From Campylorhamphus procurvoides (taxonomy: Eukaryota > Chordata > Aves > Passeriformes > Dendrocolaptidae), in contig WBMV01007707.1 in NCBI GenBank assembly GCA_013396655.1, positions 174,152 to 238,151 of the forward strand: 64,000 nucleotides of DNA. The letters run 5' to 3'. This document shows positions 25,801 through 38,269 of this stretch, one piece after another. Within the stretch, counting starts at the first letter, position 1. Every line of letters starts with the position of its first letter. The notes below the pieces were generated by a model that was given only the letters and a program-made list of their open reading frames with translations, searched no databases and was not told the DNA's origin. A program made the position numbers and the translations under genes.

Positions 25801-28595
25801 TGTGAAGAGAATCTATCATGCTTAAATGTCACACAGCTAATTCTTCCCCTTCCAATCTGTTTATAAAGACAGATGGCAATATGTTGGTTTGTCATAAAAA
25901 GGTGGACTGCAAGTGTAATAACCATACCTAGACATTTGCTTGGAAGCCTGGCTGTTCCAGAACTACTCACCCAGGTGCCCTACAGAATCACAAAGCACTC
26001 GTCTTCTGGTGACCTGGCAGCAGCTGTCAAAAACAGTGTTCTAAATATATTGAAAGGAAATATGCCCCGGACATCTCAGCAAGTGATATCCTGGCAAAGA
26101 TAAAAAAAGCTTAGCATCAGGAGTCCTTAACTAGGGGCAGTGGGGGAGGGGAGGAAGCAAAGTAAGACAGGAAAATCTTTAGATATCAAAGAGACTCGAA
26201 ATAATATTTTAAGTTTTCCATTTGCTTGGCTGAGGTCAACAGATCACCACTAATTTAATAAGCACCAAACCCAGGAACTGATAGGTTAGTTTCAGCTTAT
26301 AAATTCCTCGTATCAGAGAGCAAAACCAGTTCCTAGATAAAGTCAGTTTTAAATGAGAAATATTCTTCTGTCTTGACTGTGGTGCTGCAGATTCTGAGTT
26401 CTCCTTATGCATAGGGTGGAACCCAGGATAAAAATGGCATTTGAATCTGTCTTCATTAACAGTCCCCAAAATTATTTTCAGATGGAATTAACTGTAATGC
26501 ACATGTACCCCCATTCAAAGTATTGTAGTCACATTTTTACTGAAACAGCAGAGGAACTCAGCAAGCACATATGAATTTTTGCCTCTCTTAAGCAAGTAAT
26601 TGATTGTGTCATCATATGTAAATTCCTCATGATGAAATGAAAGACTGAAAAGCTCCTAACAAAACCCTTCTGAATGTCTGTGGCCTTTAAAATAACTTGT
26701 CACTAACTAAAGTGTAATTTTATGTATCCAGATTTGAAAAATGTAACTGGTTTGCATAACCAGAAGCCTTGCAATCCACATTCTACCACACAAATTTTCA
26801 ATAAATAATGAAATTAACCCAATGAGTTCTGTACTTCATTACTTAAATACCCTACTTAGTTATCCCTTTCTCCTTTCACCATGTAAGTCCTCAGGGAAAG
26901 CATTTTGATTTTCCATATTCTGTGTAGTTATCTTAAATAGCATTAATGCCTTACAAAATACATAATTGTCTAAATTATTATTCTAGCAATGGTGCATTGC
27001 TTCAAAAAGGGAAAGTCCTGTTACATATGGTGAAGTTAAAAAGTCTGAAAATCCTGTCAGTGGAGGTGAGGAGGAGCTGGAGGGCGAATCAACACCAGGG
27101 ATGAGTGTCCCATGCTGGTGCTGTCACAAGGGGTGTTGTGCAAGTGTCTGTAAGTAATGAACTCAGGACACATCCTTGCAGACCCTTGGCAGGACCACTT
27201 ACAGCAACATGACTCTCTCCAATGCAAAGATCATTAAAGCTCTTTATATCTAACCACAAACATTCTTAATTCACTCCAAGGGATACAACAAAAATACCCT
27301 GATTCTGCATTTCATGAGGAAAGTAGAATTAATATTCATATTTAAACAAAACTATTGCTGAAACTGTTGCTTGCAAGTAAAATTCTTCATATTCTAGCCT
27401 CTCTGCAGGCTTCTGTGGTCCAGACCATGAAATGTGAGTGCAGAAAACGGAAACAGTTACAGACAAAATTGCTTTACTGGATTGTGTTTGTCTGTACTGT
27501 AAGTTCATTTTCACTGAGACATATTATTTCAGTTAAAAATAGTATCTGTGTGTATGTTTGTTTAGTCTTAACCTGTAGAGCTATATTCTATGACAGCAGT
27601 GTACTTCATAGTGCTATAATGAAATTAACTCACTCATTAAAATAGACTTTGTTTTGAGCTCTGTTTTCTTTCAAAAATAGGATATCTATGCTGTAAGACC
27701 TAAACCAAAAACTGATTCAGGATGAATATCAATACGAAGAGAAAACCAGAGTGGCTGATTTTTTGCATGTTATCTCACACGGTGTTACAAAGGTTGAAAA
27801 CAAAAGCATTGCTTTTATCACAACTGTTCCTCTATGTTAACTTTTCTTGAAGGATTAAAGGATGGAGGAATATGTAATAGCAAAAGCTGTACTCACAATT
27901 CTTTTAACCCTCAGAAATCGATGTGACATTCTGTCAAACGTGGTACACTTTCCTTTGACTGTGAGATTTTATCTTTTGAACAATTCTTCTGTAGAACTTC
28001 AGGTGTGAATTCAGAGAACCATCTTTTGGGCTAGGGTTTAATAAGCAGCCCATTGGAGCTCTGCAATTACTACTAAGGAAAGGTGATGATGGGTGTCACA
28101 CCTGTTCTCCTTAGTTATTCTGTTGCGAAGCTGATTTCCATAAATAAGGTATCCTAAACTTTTGGATTAACCTATGGTTGCTGAAGCATGCAGGTAATTT
28201 TTAAAAGGGTTAATAGCATATCATTTTCTGTTGGCAGGCCTATAACTTAAAACTTTGCATCAATAGCAGGATATTGGTATTTGGTAGGACTTTTGAGCCT
28301 TTATTCTTGTGCCAGGCACCACACAAGCGCAGCACAACTTTACCAGAAGTTGTCAATTATGGTTGAGATTCTTGCAGGTTTGGTTCGGGTCAGTAACCTT
28401 GAGGCAGTCAAAAATATAAAGAGGGAAGGCAAATTGCGTTACATAATCAAAATGCTCACAATTCTCAGGCAGAGTAAAAAAGGAATAATTGGAAAAACAG
28501 CAAAATACAACTGGATAAGTAACAAGAATTACAATATAACATTCAGTTTAGTTAGAGTTGATTTACTTCTCAAAGAATCAGAATGGAGGCACATT
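19861..28595. other. Unannotated AT-rich DNA, no gene recognised
   Basis: Nearly 9 kb without a recognised gene or interspersed repeat. Frames are all under 112 codons. The only compositional islands are a G-rich stretch at 25170-25200, another at 26134-26153, and a GC-richer patch at 27055-27200 that has no open frame of note and no recognised product. A short 72-codon plus frame at 22528-22746 has fairly even composition but no domain that I know. The rest looks like ordinary intergenic or intronic sequence. Confidence 0.6.
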
Positions 28596-29230
28596 TCAAG
28601 TGAAATCTTACAGACCCTGTACTGAATCTGATGCTACTCAATATTTCCACTAGTCATTTGGCTGATGGAGAAAAGGTTTGACACATTTTCAGGCGATACC
28701 AAGACAGGAATGTATGTCTTCTACAAGACAAAACACAGAATGACCTTGACAGGTAAGAGAAAGAGGGAGCAGCTTGTGTGAAACAGGTAGAAATAATCAG
28801 CTGCACTGCCAAGCAATGAGTTCTGCAGAAAATAACTGGCAGTTCCTGACAGTCAGATGTTGTCACTGAGTCATCAACATCGTATCATTGCAAAACAGTC
28901 AAGTGTCATAGGAAGAGACATGCACAAACCAGTAAACATAAACACCATGGGAAATCATTTGTTCAGTCTACAAGACAGTGTTAAGTTTACAGAAACTGAA
29001 AAGATCAGAGACACAGAGCAGGTGCCTTCTGGGAAAAGACTGAAGGAATTGGAGTTGTTGGCTCTGGAAGAGGGAGGCTGATTGTTCTAATGCACATAAG
29101 ATTTAGAACAAATAAACAAACAATCAAAAAGTGAGCTTAAGTTAGAACCAAGACACAGATTCAACACCAAGAAGAGTGGTCTAAGGGTAGTAAGGATGTG
29201 GAGTAAATGTCTTAAAGTCATGTATATTAG
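28596..29230 (+). mobile_element. Old, diverged CR1 LINE, ORF2 region
   Basis: The block at 28630-28720, with ATGCTACTCAATATTTCCAC, CATTTGGCTGATGG and GGCGATACCAAGAC, matches the CR1 ORF2 reverse transcriptase segment around the catalytic core, where consensus copies read roughly 'ctcaatatcttcatcagtgatctgg ... gatgacaccaag'. Later pieces (CTTGACAGG near 28746, GGAAAAGACTGAAGGAATTGGAG near 29031) match downstream ORF2 codons. Large internal deletions and many substitutions mark it as old. Both ends are approximate. Confidence 0.65.
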
Positions 29231-31159
29231 CCCCACAATCTAGAACCACACCTGTAGAAGTGATGCCTCTTTAAAATGCATTTTCTTATACCAAGACATG
29301 TTGGCCAGCATTGCAAAATAAGTAGGACTTTTTATGCTTGTATGTCTTCAAAGCTTATATATCCAGAGTCATTCTAAAATAGACTCTTCTAGTAAGAATT
29401 AATTATTTTTTCCAAACCTTAGTTGTTCTTTCAATTTAGATCAGTTTGAAAGAAGTTAACTTGCACAAAATAAGTTATGCAGAAAGGAATTTTCATTCCT
29501 TATTCCCTTAATTCTGGCCTGCAATGTATGTGTTATTTGCAATTTAAGTGTCCTGAAATGATAATTTCAAGACTAGTACTTTTCCACAGGAGTATATATC
29601 ATTATTTATACAAGTAGATTGTACACCATATTAATGAGAATTAATAACATTTAGAATCAAAGTGTGATTACTAAAACTAAAGGTAAGAAGCTTGCCAATA
29701 GGCTATAGTGATCAGGTTGTTGATCTTTGACCTTAGTAACGAATAACTACAGTGTAATTACTGTGCTTCGTAATAAAAATATTGTCCATGGTTCTCTATA
29801 CATTCTGCTTCCCTTTCCTACTTAGATTCTGAAACATTTACTGAGACAAAGCAGGCACTGTAAATGCAATGCATACTGGATTGCTAAGTATTTGGGAACC
29901 ACTTGCATGTGGTGCTATAACCCACTGAATTGATGAAGCCTTTTCACTGGCTTCACTGCATGTTGTATAAGACCCCTATGAGCTCGGGCTTGTTTGTGAA
30001 GTTCCTTTAGCAATGAACTAAGTAGTGAGTAATGCATGGAGCAAGAGCTCTGCTCTCACAGAACTCAACCTGTCCTTGAAAGGTGTATCTACTATTTTTG
30101 AAACAAGGGGACTGTTACTTGGGAAGTGGAAAATCAATCTGTATGTAAGTGACCCTATGTTTGTTGCTGGAATGCTTCACTTTCTTTGGCTGCCATGCTG
30201 AAATTATAGCTTAAAAGTACAGACCAATAATTACAATATCAAAAAAGTAAATTAAAAAAAAAATATGGCTTAACTGCTTTTTCTCTTAGCTATATTAAAA
30301 ATTGTTACAATAGCACCCTTGACAATAAGAAAAATAAGTAACTTCAAGTAATCAGAATGATTCTTTCATTTTAAAAAATAATTGTATGCATTACTTCCAC
30401 TGTTTTTCTATGCGTCAAAGCATACTTTGTATTACCAGCTGAAAAAGAAAAATCATCCAACCTGTGGCTTGAAAAGTGTTCATATTCAAAGTTAAATCTG
30501 AAAATAAAACTGTGTTATAGAATTGCCATTAAAAAGCACATTGCATTATCAAAACTGTTAGGGTGAACAAACTAGATAAAAGCTCCAGCATTTTGGGACT
30601 TATGTACAAAAATTCCTCCAAATGCTCTGGAAATGGAAAGCTGAACACTAAAAGTCTATTTTCTGTTCCTCGGTTTCTTTCCACTGTTATATAATGCTTA
30701 TAATATTAACAGAAGTGAAAAAGTGGCAGAAATGGACTTTTGACCTATTAGGCACTTATAGTCAGTTGGACAGTGGTATTGCAAAAACTTGCTTCCAAAA
30801 CTTGCTCCTCCAACTCCTCCCAGTTCTGCAGGGTATTTTTGTGGTTTTGTGCAATCACAAAATTCCAAGAAAGCTTTTTTGCTTTTTTTTGTTTGTTTGC
30901 TTGTTTGTTTGTTTGGGGGTTTTGGGGTGATTTTTTTTGTAGCTCTGAGGTAAGAACACTTAAACAAATAGCTTGGAGTACAGATATGTGCTAACAACCT
31001 ATTTCCCAGGGTCAGGATTACAGATTTTTTTCAGTAGACTTCTCTTCCTGTTAGAAGGAATGTGAAGCTTTGATCAAACATCTAGAAAATCTGTTACATT
31101 ATTAAGGCTCACATTAAAGACTTTTTTATCTCAGTTACCTAAAATTTTTAAGTGTATTG
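29231..31159. other. Unannotated AT-rich DNA with a T/G-rich tract
   Basis: No gene or interspersed repeat recognised. A T/G-rich tract at 30885-30934 includes a (GTTT)n run. The segment 29700-29800 is non-repetitive and AT-rich in a way that would suit a conserved non-coding element, but there is no direct evidence for that. Confidence 0.6.
30889..30914 (+). repeat. (GTTT)n tetranucleotide run
   Basis: About six GTTT units, one of them altered to GCTT, lie inside a longer T/G-rich tract that continues as GGGGGTTTTGGGG to about 30934. It is the complementary type of the A/C-rich tracts seen elsewhere in the window. Confidence 0.85.
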
Positions 31160-31634
31160 TTGAGAGAAGTACAGGAAGATGGAAAGTTTGGAAGGGTCTG
31201 CTGGAAGTTGTGTGGTCCAACCTCACTGCTCCAGCAGAGCCACATAGATCCAGTTGCCCAGGACCACATCCAGGTGTTTCTTTAGTATCTCTTAAGAATA
31301 GAGACTTCACCATCACTCTGGGCAACCTACAACAGTGCTTGGTCACCCTCACAGTGAAAAAGTGTTTGTTGATGCCCAGGAGAAACCTCCTGTGTTTCAC
31401 TGTGTGCCCATTGCCCCTGGTCCTGTCACTGGGCACCGCTGGGAAGAGCCTGGCTGTGTCCTCTTTTGATGCTCCCTTCAGGTGTTTTATACATTGATAA
31501 GGTCTCCCCTGAGCCCTCCCTTCTCCAAGCTGAACAGTGTCAAATCTGTCAGCCTTTTCGCATATCAGAGATCTACAATCCCTTAACATCTTTATTCCCT
31601 TTGCTGGAGTGCCCAGTCCTTGGGGTCTCTCCAT
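31131..31634 (-). pseudogene. Readable remnant of CR1 ORF2 C-terminus (167 codons)
   Basis: This frame stays open for 167 codons on the minus strand. Its middle part carries the C-terminal CR1 ORF2 sequence, for example ARLFPAVPSDRTRGNGH and FFTVRVTKHCCRLP, near the end of the reverse transcriptase polyprotein. The first residues and the tail do not match, because the frame enters and leaves the true ORF2 frame through small indels. No endonuclease or reverse transcriptase catalytic domain is included, so it has no expected function. Confidence 0.85.
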
Positions 31635-31800
31635 GTCTGTCTGGTACTGGGGAGCCCACAGCTGGACTCAGCTCTCCAGATGTGGCCTCAGCACTGCTGG
31701 CTAGAGGAGAAGGCTCACCTCCCCTGTCTGACCTGTTGGCAACACTCCACCTAATGCAGACCAGGACACCACTGGACTTCTTTTCATTACACAGTGGGAT
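31160..31800 (-). mobile_element. CR1 LINE, ORF2 C-terminus plus 3' untranslated region
   Basis: The plus strand shows the reverse complement of a CR1 3' end: GTGGTCCAACCTCACTGCTCCAGCAG near 31211, the ACAGTGAAAAAGTGTTTGTTGATG block near 31350, TGTGCCCATTGCCCCTGGTCCTGTCACTGGGCACC near 31402 and the GGCCTCAGCACTGCTGG block near 31683. The terminal octamers are missing or degraded at the left. The subfamily differs from the copy at 17225, which has a different 3' region. The element is 5'-truncated near 31800. The long frame on the minus strand here belongs to the element and not to a host gene. Confidence 0.93.
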
Positions 31801-33593
31801 TTGAATTCTGTAATAAAATCTAATGTCACATTTATTCATGTTAACTCCTCAAACTAATTGGAGCAACTAACATAGTAGAGGAAATAACCATTCTGTCATT
31901 CCTCTTTTCTGTAATACAGAATTATTTTTCAGTTATTTAATCTACTGTAATAACTAGCCTCTCTTATAGGCTCCATCTTAAAGTGCTAAAGTCCAGGATG
32001 ACCTTTGATTTTACACAGCACAGAAAAGAAATGTTCTGCTTCTGTTCAATTTATAATTTCTAACAAACACACCTCCTCCTACATCTGAATTTTCACCACT
32101 TTTACCTGACTCTGAATACACAGTGAGGTGGAAATAAAGTCTATTATTTGGTCCATTAAAATCTTCCAGCGATACAAGCTAATTTTGGCCACTTCTCCAA
32201 AAAGTAATATAGTGCTGAATCCAATCCATATATTTCAGAACAGAAAGGGGGAAGGGAAGCAAACTTTAAAGTTAAGTAAAATAATTGATTTTTAAAATAC
32301 ATACTTAATTGTTCTTAAGATGCAATTAGTCTATTAATTGACAAAAAACACCCAAAATAATTAGATTCAAGAAATGTTGGTATCTGTTGGAGTCAGTTAC
32401 TATCAAAGTCTAGAGAGCAAATGGAAATGTGCTAAGTTTTTATGGACATTTATTTGACTCAGTGTGAAAGTTTGGCAAAATACATACCCTGAAAAATCCT
32501 AATTTGTCAAAGTTCTTTTTAGATGTGTTACAGGACTAGACAATGTACAACAAGGTGCTAAAAAAAAGAGTGTGTCTGTCAAGTTACATGTTATCTACCC
32601 TACTCACTCTCTTTTGCTTCAATAATAAATAATTCACTGCTAGAGCTCAGGAATACTACTGTAGGTTATCCAGACACTTTTTGCTGCATTGGTGAAGACT
32701 GAGCCATTACAACAAGAGCCTCCAAACCTAACTTACTTGGGCTCAATGACTCTTGGCAGGGGTCGAGGTATTTTTGGATCTGGAGTCTGGCAACAGATGT
32801 CCAATTATTCTGGTGGTGTTTGCACTCCATTTTGAAGCAGTAGTAAACAGACCAACTCACACATTTTATTCTAATGGGTGAGAACTGATCTAATAGTTAT
32901 TAAACATACAGATCTGCTGAAAGAAAGGTATTAGATATTCTTGGCCACAGCATTCTAGACTTAACTGTAATATACAAGTTAGCGTAGAAAAGGAAGAAAA
33001 ATGATCAGTAATCATCTGTTGACAAGTAAACAAGAAAAACATGAACCATCTATGAATCAAGTTGGACACATTTCAAGCAAATCACTTGGAAAAATCAATA
33101 TTATGTCAAGTTTTAGCCTGTATCTTCATTAATGACTGACAAATGTAGCTAGCATCAGTGAAGACTGACATCTAAGACAGAGGGAAGGTTAGCACCACAT
33201 CCAGAAGAGCAGCAAAATTATTCATCTTGTAAGATGCAGAAGAAACTGTAAAGTGAAATACACATAAAATATGTATAGGCAGAAAACTGAAAAGAAATAA
33301 AGATAAAAGTAATCAAAAAGTATGAATATACAGTTAATGGGACAAGTTTCAAGTAGTGGTAGAGAAACAATTACAGTTAAAAGGTATCTTCCATCCTGTT
33401 GTGGCCAGAAAAAGGATAATGCAAAATGTCAATGTTCCTGTTACAGTTTCATGAAGGACTATTGTACTTAGCTGCAGAAAACACTGTCAGAATAAGCCAA
33501 ACAACAAACAGAATTCACCAATGAGCAGCAATAGTGATTCAATATTTGACTTAGACTTCAGAAAGAAAAAAGAACCAGGACATTTGATCATTC
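31801..33593. other. Unannotated AT-rich DNA, no gene recognised
   Basis: No exon or repeat could be recognised between two CR1 copies. A 64-codon minus frame at 32666-32860 lies in a slightly GC-richer patch with no known product. Confidence 0.6.
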
Positions 33594-34139
33594 CCATGAT
33601 CAAGCCCCTGTACTGGGCACTGATGAGGCCACACCTTAAGTCCTGTGTTCAGTTCTGCGTCCTTCACTACAAGAGGGACACTGAGGTGTTGGAGTGTGGT
33701 CTAGAGAAGGGTAATGGAGCTGGGGAAGGGTCTAGAGCACAAGTGTGATGTGAAGTGGCTGAGAGATCTGGGGGTGTTTAGCCTGGAGAAAAGGAGGTTC
33801 AGGGGAAACCTTGTCACTGTCTACGACTACCTGAAAAGAGGTTGCAGCAAGGTGAGGGTTCATGTCTTTTCTTGAGTGACAAGTGATAGGACAAAAGGAA
33901 ATGGACTCAGGTTGCAAGAGGCAAAGTTCAAATTGAATATTGGGAAAAAAATTCTTCACTGAAAAGGTGGTCTGGCACTGGAGCGGGCTGCCCTGGGAGG
34001 TGGTGGAGTTGTTTTAAAGGCGGTAGATGTGGCACTTAAGGACATGGATTAGCAGTGGAACTGGCAGTACTGGGTTAATGGTTGGACTCAATGACCTTGG
34101 AAGTCTTTTCCAACCTAAATGATTGCTTGATTCTATGAA
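33594..34139 (+). mobile_element. CR1 LINE, 5'-truncated, with complete 3' end
   Basis: The plus strand starts in ORF2 codons (frame 33594-33748 reads ALMRPHLKSCVQF, as in CR1 ORF2), continues through TTTAGCCTGGAGAAAAGGAG at 33778 and the AGTGATAGGACAAAAGGAAATGG block at 33883, then the 3' untranslated part with GTAGATGTGGCACTTAAGGACATGG at 34024, and ends with TTTTCCAACCTAAATGATTG and GATTCTATGA at about 34139. Its 3' region (TTAATGGTTGGACTCAATGACCTT) belongs to a different subfamily from the copies at 17225 and 31160. Frames are broken by indels. Confidence 0.94.
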
Positions 34140-37100
34140 CAGTTAAAATGACTGAACCACAAAATGTGCATTTTTTGAAGAGGTTTCCCTGTAACCACTT
34201 AAGAAATTTCCACTTGCACAGAGAATCTCTCACATGGAGAGTCAGAAGCATTTGTATTTGTAGGCAAATGTGTTACATTGCACGTACAAACCAAAACTGG
34301 CTGAAAAGACACTACCACCTTAGGGAGAAACATAACATTGAACAACTAGTTTGTGCTGCAGAGAGTGGAAAACACTGAGCTGCAATTATTCCTGATGCCA
34401 GATACCTGTGAGTTCCTGGTCCAGCCAGGACATGTGCTCCTGTTTACCAGGAACCTCTTGCTTATTAGCTGTACTTTTGCATTTGTGAAAATAGGTGTTC
34501 TGAGCCCAAAATTACATATCAAGTTTGAGCACTGATACAATACCAAGGCTAAATAACAGCTGAGAGTCTGGGGTACATGAGAAAATAGTAGGGTAACAAG
34601 TCCACAAGATTTGGATTGATGTCACCTAAAGCTTTAAGGATAAGGAGAAAGTGTTTTTGCATTTTTAATGAACAAAAAGACTACCCACACAAATACAAAT
34701 GAGATGGGATCAGCCATAGTTTTTATTAGATATTGGTGAGGTCAGTAGAGATGATGCAAGCAGTTGTTTCTGAGATTCAAACTTAAAAGGTGTTTTCACA
34801 GAGAAGTCTATATAGATTTCATGTGGGATGAAGTGAAAGGATGTATATAGCAGATGTTAAGGTCGACAGATTCCATAGTAACAATGTTCTGTTAAAAATA
34901 CTTTAGCAGCATACAGAAAGCAACACATCATTTTAAGTTTGATTTTAAAGCATTGACTGGTTTTATTTTCCATTATATATTTTAACACTTTCTTATCAGT
35001 GTTTAAATTTTGCAGCATTATAGTATTATATACACAAATTCTACCTTTTTTTAAGGTTATTTCCACGCTGCAAACATATCACTAAATGGTTATGCGGCTA
35101 TTTGTCATGACAAATCAGATCAATCCCTGAGCAATGAAGAGGATCTATGCAATTCTGCCAGCCTTAAGAACTGCACTGGGTATAGGCATTTCATGATTTT
35201 TCTATTGTCTCAGTCTCCAAGAGAAATTAATGTGACCTGACACTCACTGATGAAAAGAATGAATGACTTAGTCCCCATATTGTATGGCTGCACACAAACC
35301 ACTACTGTCACAGCAACATCATGTGCAGAATCAATTACATATTGAACTTTCCAGAAAGAAAATGCTTTCATTACATTTATGAAGAAATCATAAACAATTT
35401 CATGGGGAAAATAAAATTAACAATGAAAGTAGTAACCTTGAAGAGAAAGGTATATGGGAGATGGAAAAATGATCCTTGGATCATTTGAAGCACTATAAAC
35501 TTCTGCTTCTCAGCTCTGAAGTAATTGCAAAGAGTTTCATTAGGAATAAAGTCTGTGAAGTCTTGCAGCCTGTGAGCCTCCATCTCATATATGGAGTCAG
35601 TTGAATGCTGTATTAAGCTAAGGTATCAAATACTTCCTTTTCCTTGGTACCTCTGAATAGCTAACTCTCATCATCTTCTGCATGCCTGTTGGCTTGGCTC
35701 ATTTATACTTAACCAGATGACCAATATCCTTGGGTGGATCTGGACTGACATTTATTTGGTGGTCAGTGGAAGGTTTAGTAAGGTCTTATACTAAAATAAC
35801 CATTAAACAGGGACAGAGATCTACATACAGTTATCACTGTGTGTTCTAAAAAGTATCATTCAAGACACATTTTGAAGGAGGTTTTGAAGATTGCTATTTG
35901 GTCCACATGATATAAAACAGTGGATAATCAAAAAAGAACACAGTGAGCACTTTGTAATCATCTTACCTTTTTTTTTTCTTGTTTCTTTGTTATATGTCCA
36001 AGTTAAATTACATGAACAGGCTGCTACCAATGGTTTCTGACAAGTAGAAGAGAATAAAGAGTAGTCACATAGAAAAGCAACAACCATTTGGGCTCAGAAT
36101 AGCATTGTTAAGGTACCAGCACCAGGCAGAAAAGTCCCACCCAGATAAGGAGAAGGCACAGGCATGGACAAAAGAAGTACAGGCAACTGAGAAAAAAAGA
36201 AAAGCAATTCAGTTTCTGCATTTATTACCTCTATATGGAAAACCCATGTGATTAAAGACATGCCTTGGAAATGGAAGCTCATTTGATCTTAATGTTACTA
36301 GATACAAATGGAATTTCATCAAGTGTTGCTAAATGCACAGAGACCATGCAAGAACCCATGGATAGGGAATAAAAGTGTAAGCAGGATTTAATATAGTGCT
36401 CCAGGATTACTCTTTTTAAAAGTATTCTAATATAGAGTTAATGAACAAAAATCCAAGATATTGTCCTACTCTGTATTTCTTCAAATTCTAAATTAATTTA
36501 TTGTTAATTTTAAAACTGGAGATTTGTTCAGGTTAAAGTTCACTTCAAAACCAAATCTTACTCCAGCAGCATATTCAAGCTACTTCATTATTTGTACACA
36601 TGAAAATGCAGCAGCTCAGATACAATTTTCCCCAAGGGCTGAATGCATACTAAAGGCAATAACAACAAAAATGAAAAAGAGCCCTACTCAGGAGTAGAAT
36701 AATTATATTTCTAAACCATTTTTCACCTGTTTAAAAAAAATCCATTATATTGTTCTGCAGCCTTCACTGAACTAGCCAATTCATACACACACACACACGT
36801 ACATATGTATGTTTTAAATTTCCACTACTTATTAATTTTGCCCTGGCAATTTGTCTCTTTTCAATTCTGAGCTCCGTGGAGTCCAAATACACTCCTCAGA
36901 GCATCTGTCTTTCAAAGCTGGGGCAACACCTAATATGCAACTGTCACTAACATATACAAATAATAAATAACACAAATAATGAATAATATAAATAAGTGGC
37001 AGGGAAGATTTGGGAGGATAAATTTACCCTTCAAAGGTCGTGCACAAAACCTGATTAAGTATCTAACAGACTCAATTTTAGAAGCAGTGAATATAGCTTA

Positions 37101-38269
37101 TTTTAATTATTAGCTTTACAGGAGTCATCAATTATAGCTTGAGATACAAATCATCTACTGCTAAAAGCTAATAATAGGGCAGGCACTATACATTCTCAAA
37201 TATGTCTTTTTTTACACAATTCTTACACAATTCTCTGTCATATAATGCAGTGCCTTATTCCATTGCATGTATTACATTTGCCAAACCTACATATAAAATA
37301 AGCAAGAAAATTCTACAGAGGCAGCAGATGTTCTTAACAGCAAAGAGTTTGCACAGCCAAAGCATGAGAAGATGATTATAGCAGTTCTGTCTGCTGGTGT
37401 GTAGGCTGGGTCACTCCTGATGTAAGTCAAAGTAGGACAGAGTTTCTTCTGAACCTGAAATTGCTCAAAGGTGACAGGCCCAACAGAACAAAAGAAAGAA
37501 GCTTAGTCTGAACCTTTGTCAGGCCTGTGTTTTTCCCCTGGATCTTGCCAAGGTTGTCAGTGCCTCTAAATGAAGTCACACTTCGAACATGGAGTTACAC
37601 ACTCAGGTTAGAAGACTTAAGTACTATTGTTGCACTGGAGGTTGGAGGCAACTGGGAAATGGGAAGATTCTAAATAGTTATTAAACCATACAGTAACCCA
37701 ATACCAAAGTAAAAACAAGCTTTTACTTTCCTTGCTTTACAGTGCGTGCCAATCGTATGTGTGATTGAAAAATAATAAAATAATTGCTGCAGAGCAGGAA
37801 ATGTGATGGCATGAGACGCTGAAGTGCTGCATGTACCTGGCTGGAGAGTTTTGGGCACACCTCCATACAGGCAGGCAGTGGTGCTCAGCCTCTGAATTTC
37901 TGACTGTGAGACAGGTAGCCCTGTAGACAAGCAGTACCACTTGCATGCAGCTGTCCTTGTGTCAAGAACTGCACATCAGATAGCCGTGTTCTCGCTTTTC
38001 CGCTCGACTTCATTTCGTGTCGTCACATCTCAGACCGACAGAGCAGTGGCACAGCTGATGCTGCTCGAGGCACGTGTCACACATGCAGAATGATGCACAG
38101 CTTCACCACACCACACTCCTTCCTAGTGCAGGGCTTTTGAAATCACTGGTGACTCTTCTGCCCCCATCCTCTAGAATGAGAAACTAAGTGGAACTCTTTG
38201 CCTCTGTTGGAAAGAGGCGTGTCCCCAGTCTCTCGATCTTCCTTTTCTGGCAATGGCCTAGACAATCAA
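34140..38269. other. Unannotated DNA ending in a CpG cluster
   Basis: No gene or interspersed repeat recognised. Small items are a short (AC)7 run at 36785-36798 and A/T-rich runs near 36960-37000. From about 37380 the composition becomes less AT-rich, and at 37985-38074 there is a cluster of nine CpG dinucleotides, listed separately. Frames are under 90 codons. Confidence 0.6.
37985..38074. other. Isolated CpG cluster in a CpG-poor region
   Basis: CpG dinucleotides start at 37985, 37993, 38001, 38005, 38016, 38021, 38036, 38066 and 38073, nine in 90 bases, seven of them in 53 bases. The flanking kilobases have very few. The cluster is too short for a standard CpG island and no core promoter motif is obvious. 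It ends about 200 bases before the solo LTR. It contains a CACGTG E-box palindrome at 38071-38076. Origin and function are unknown. Confidence 0.85.
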
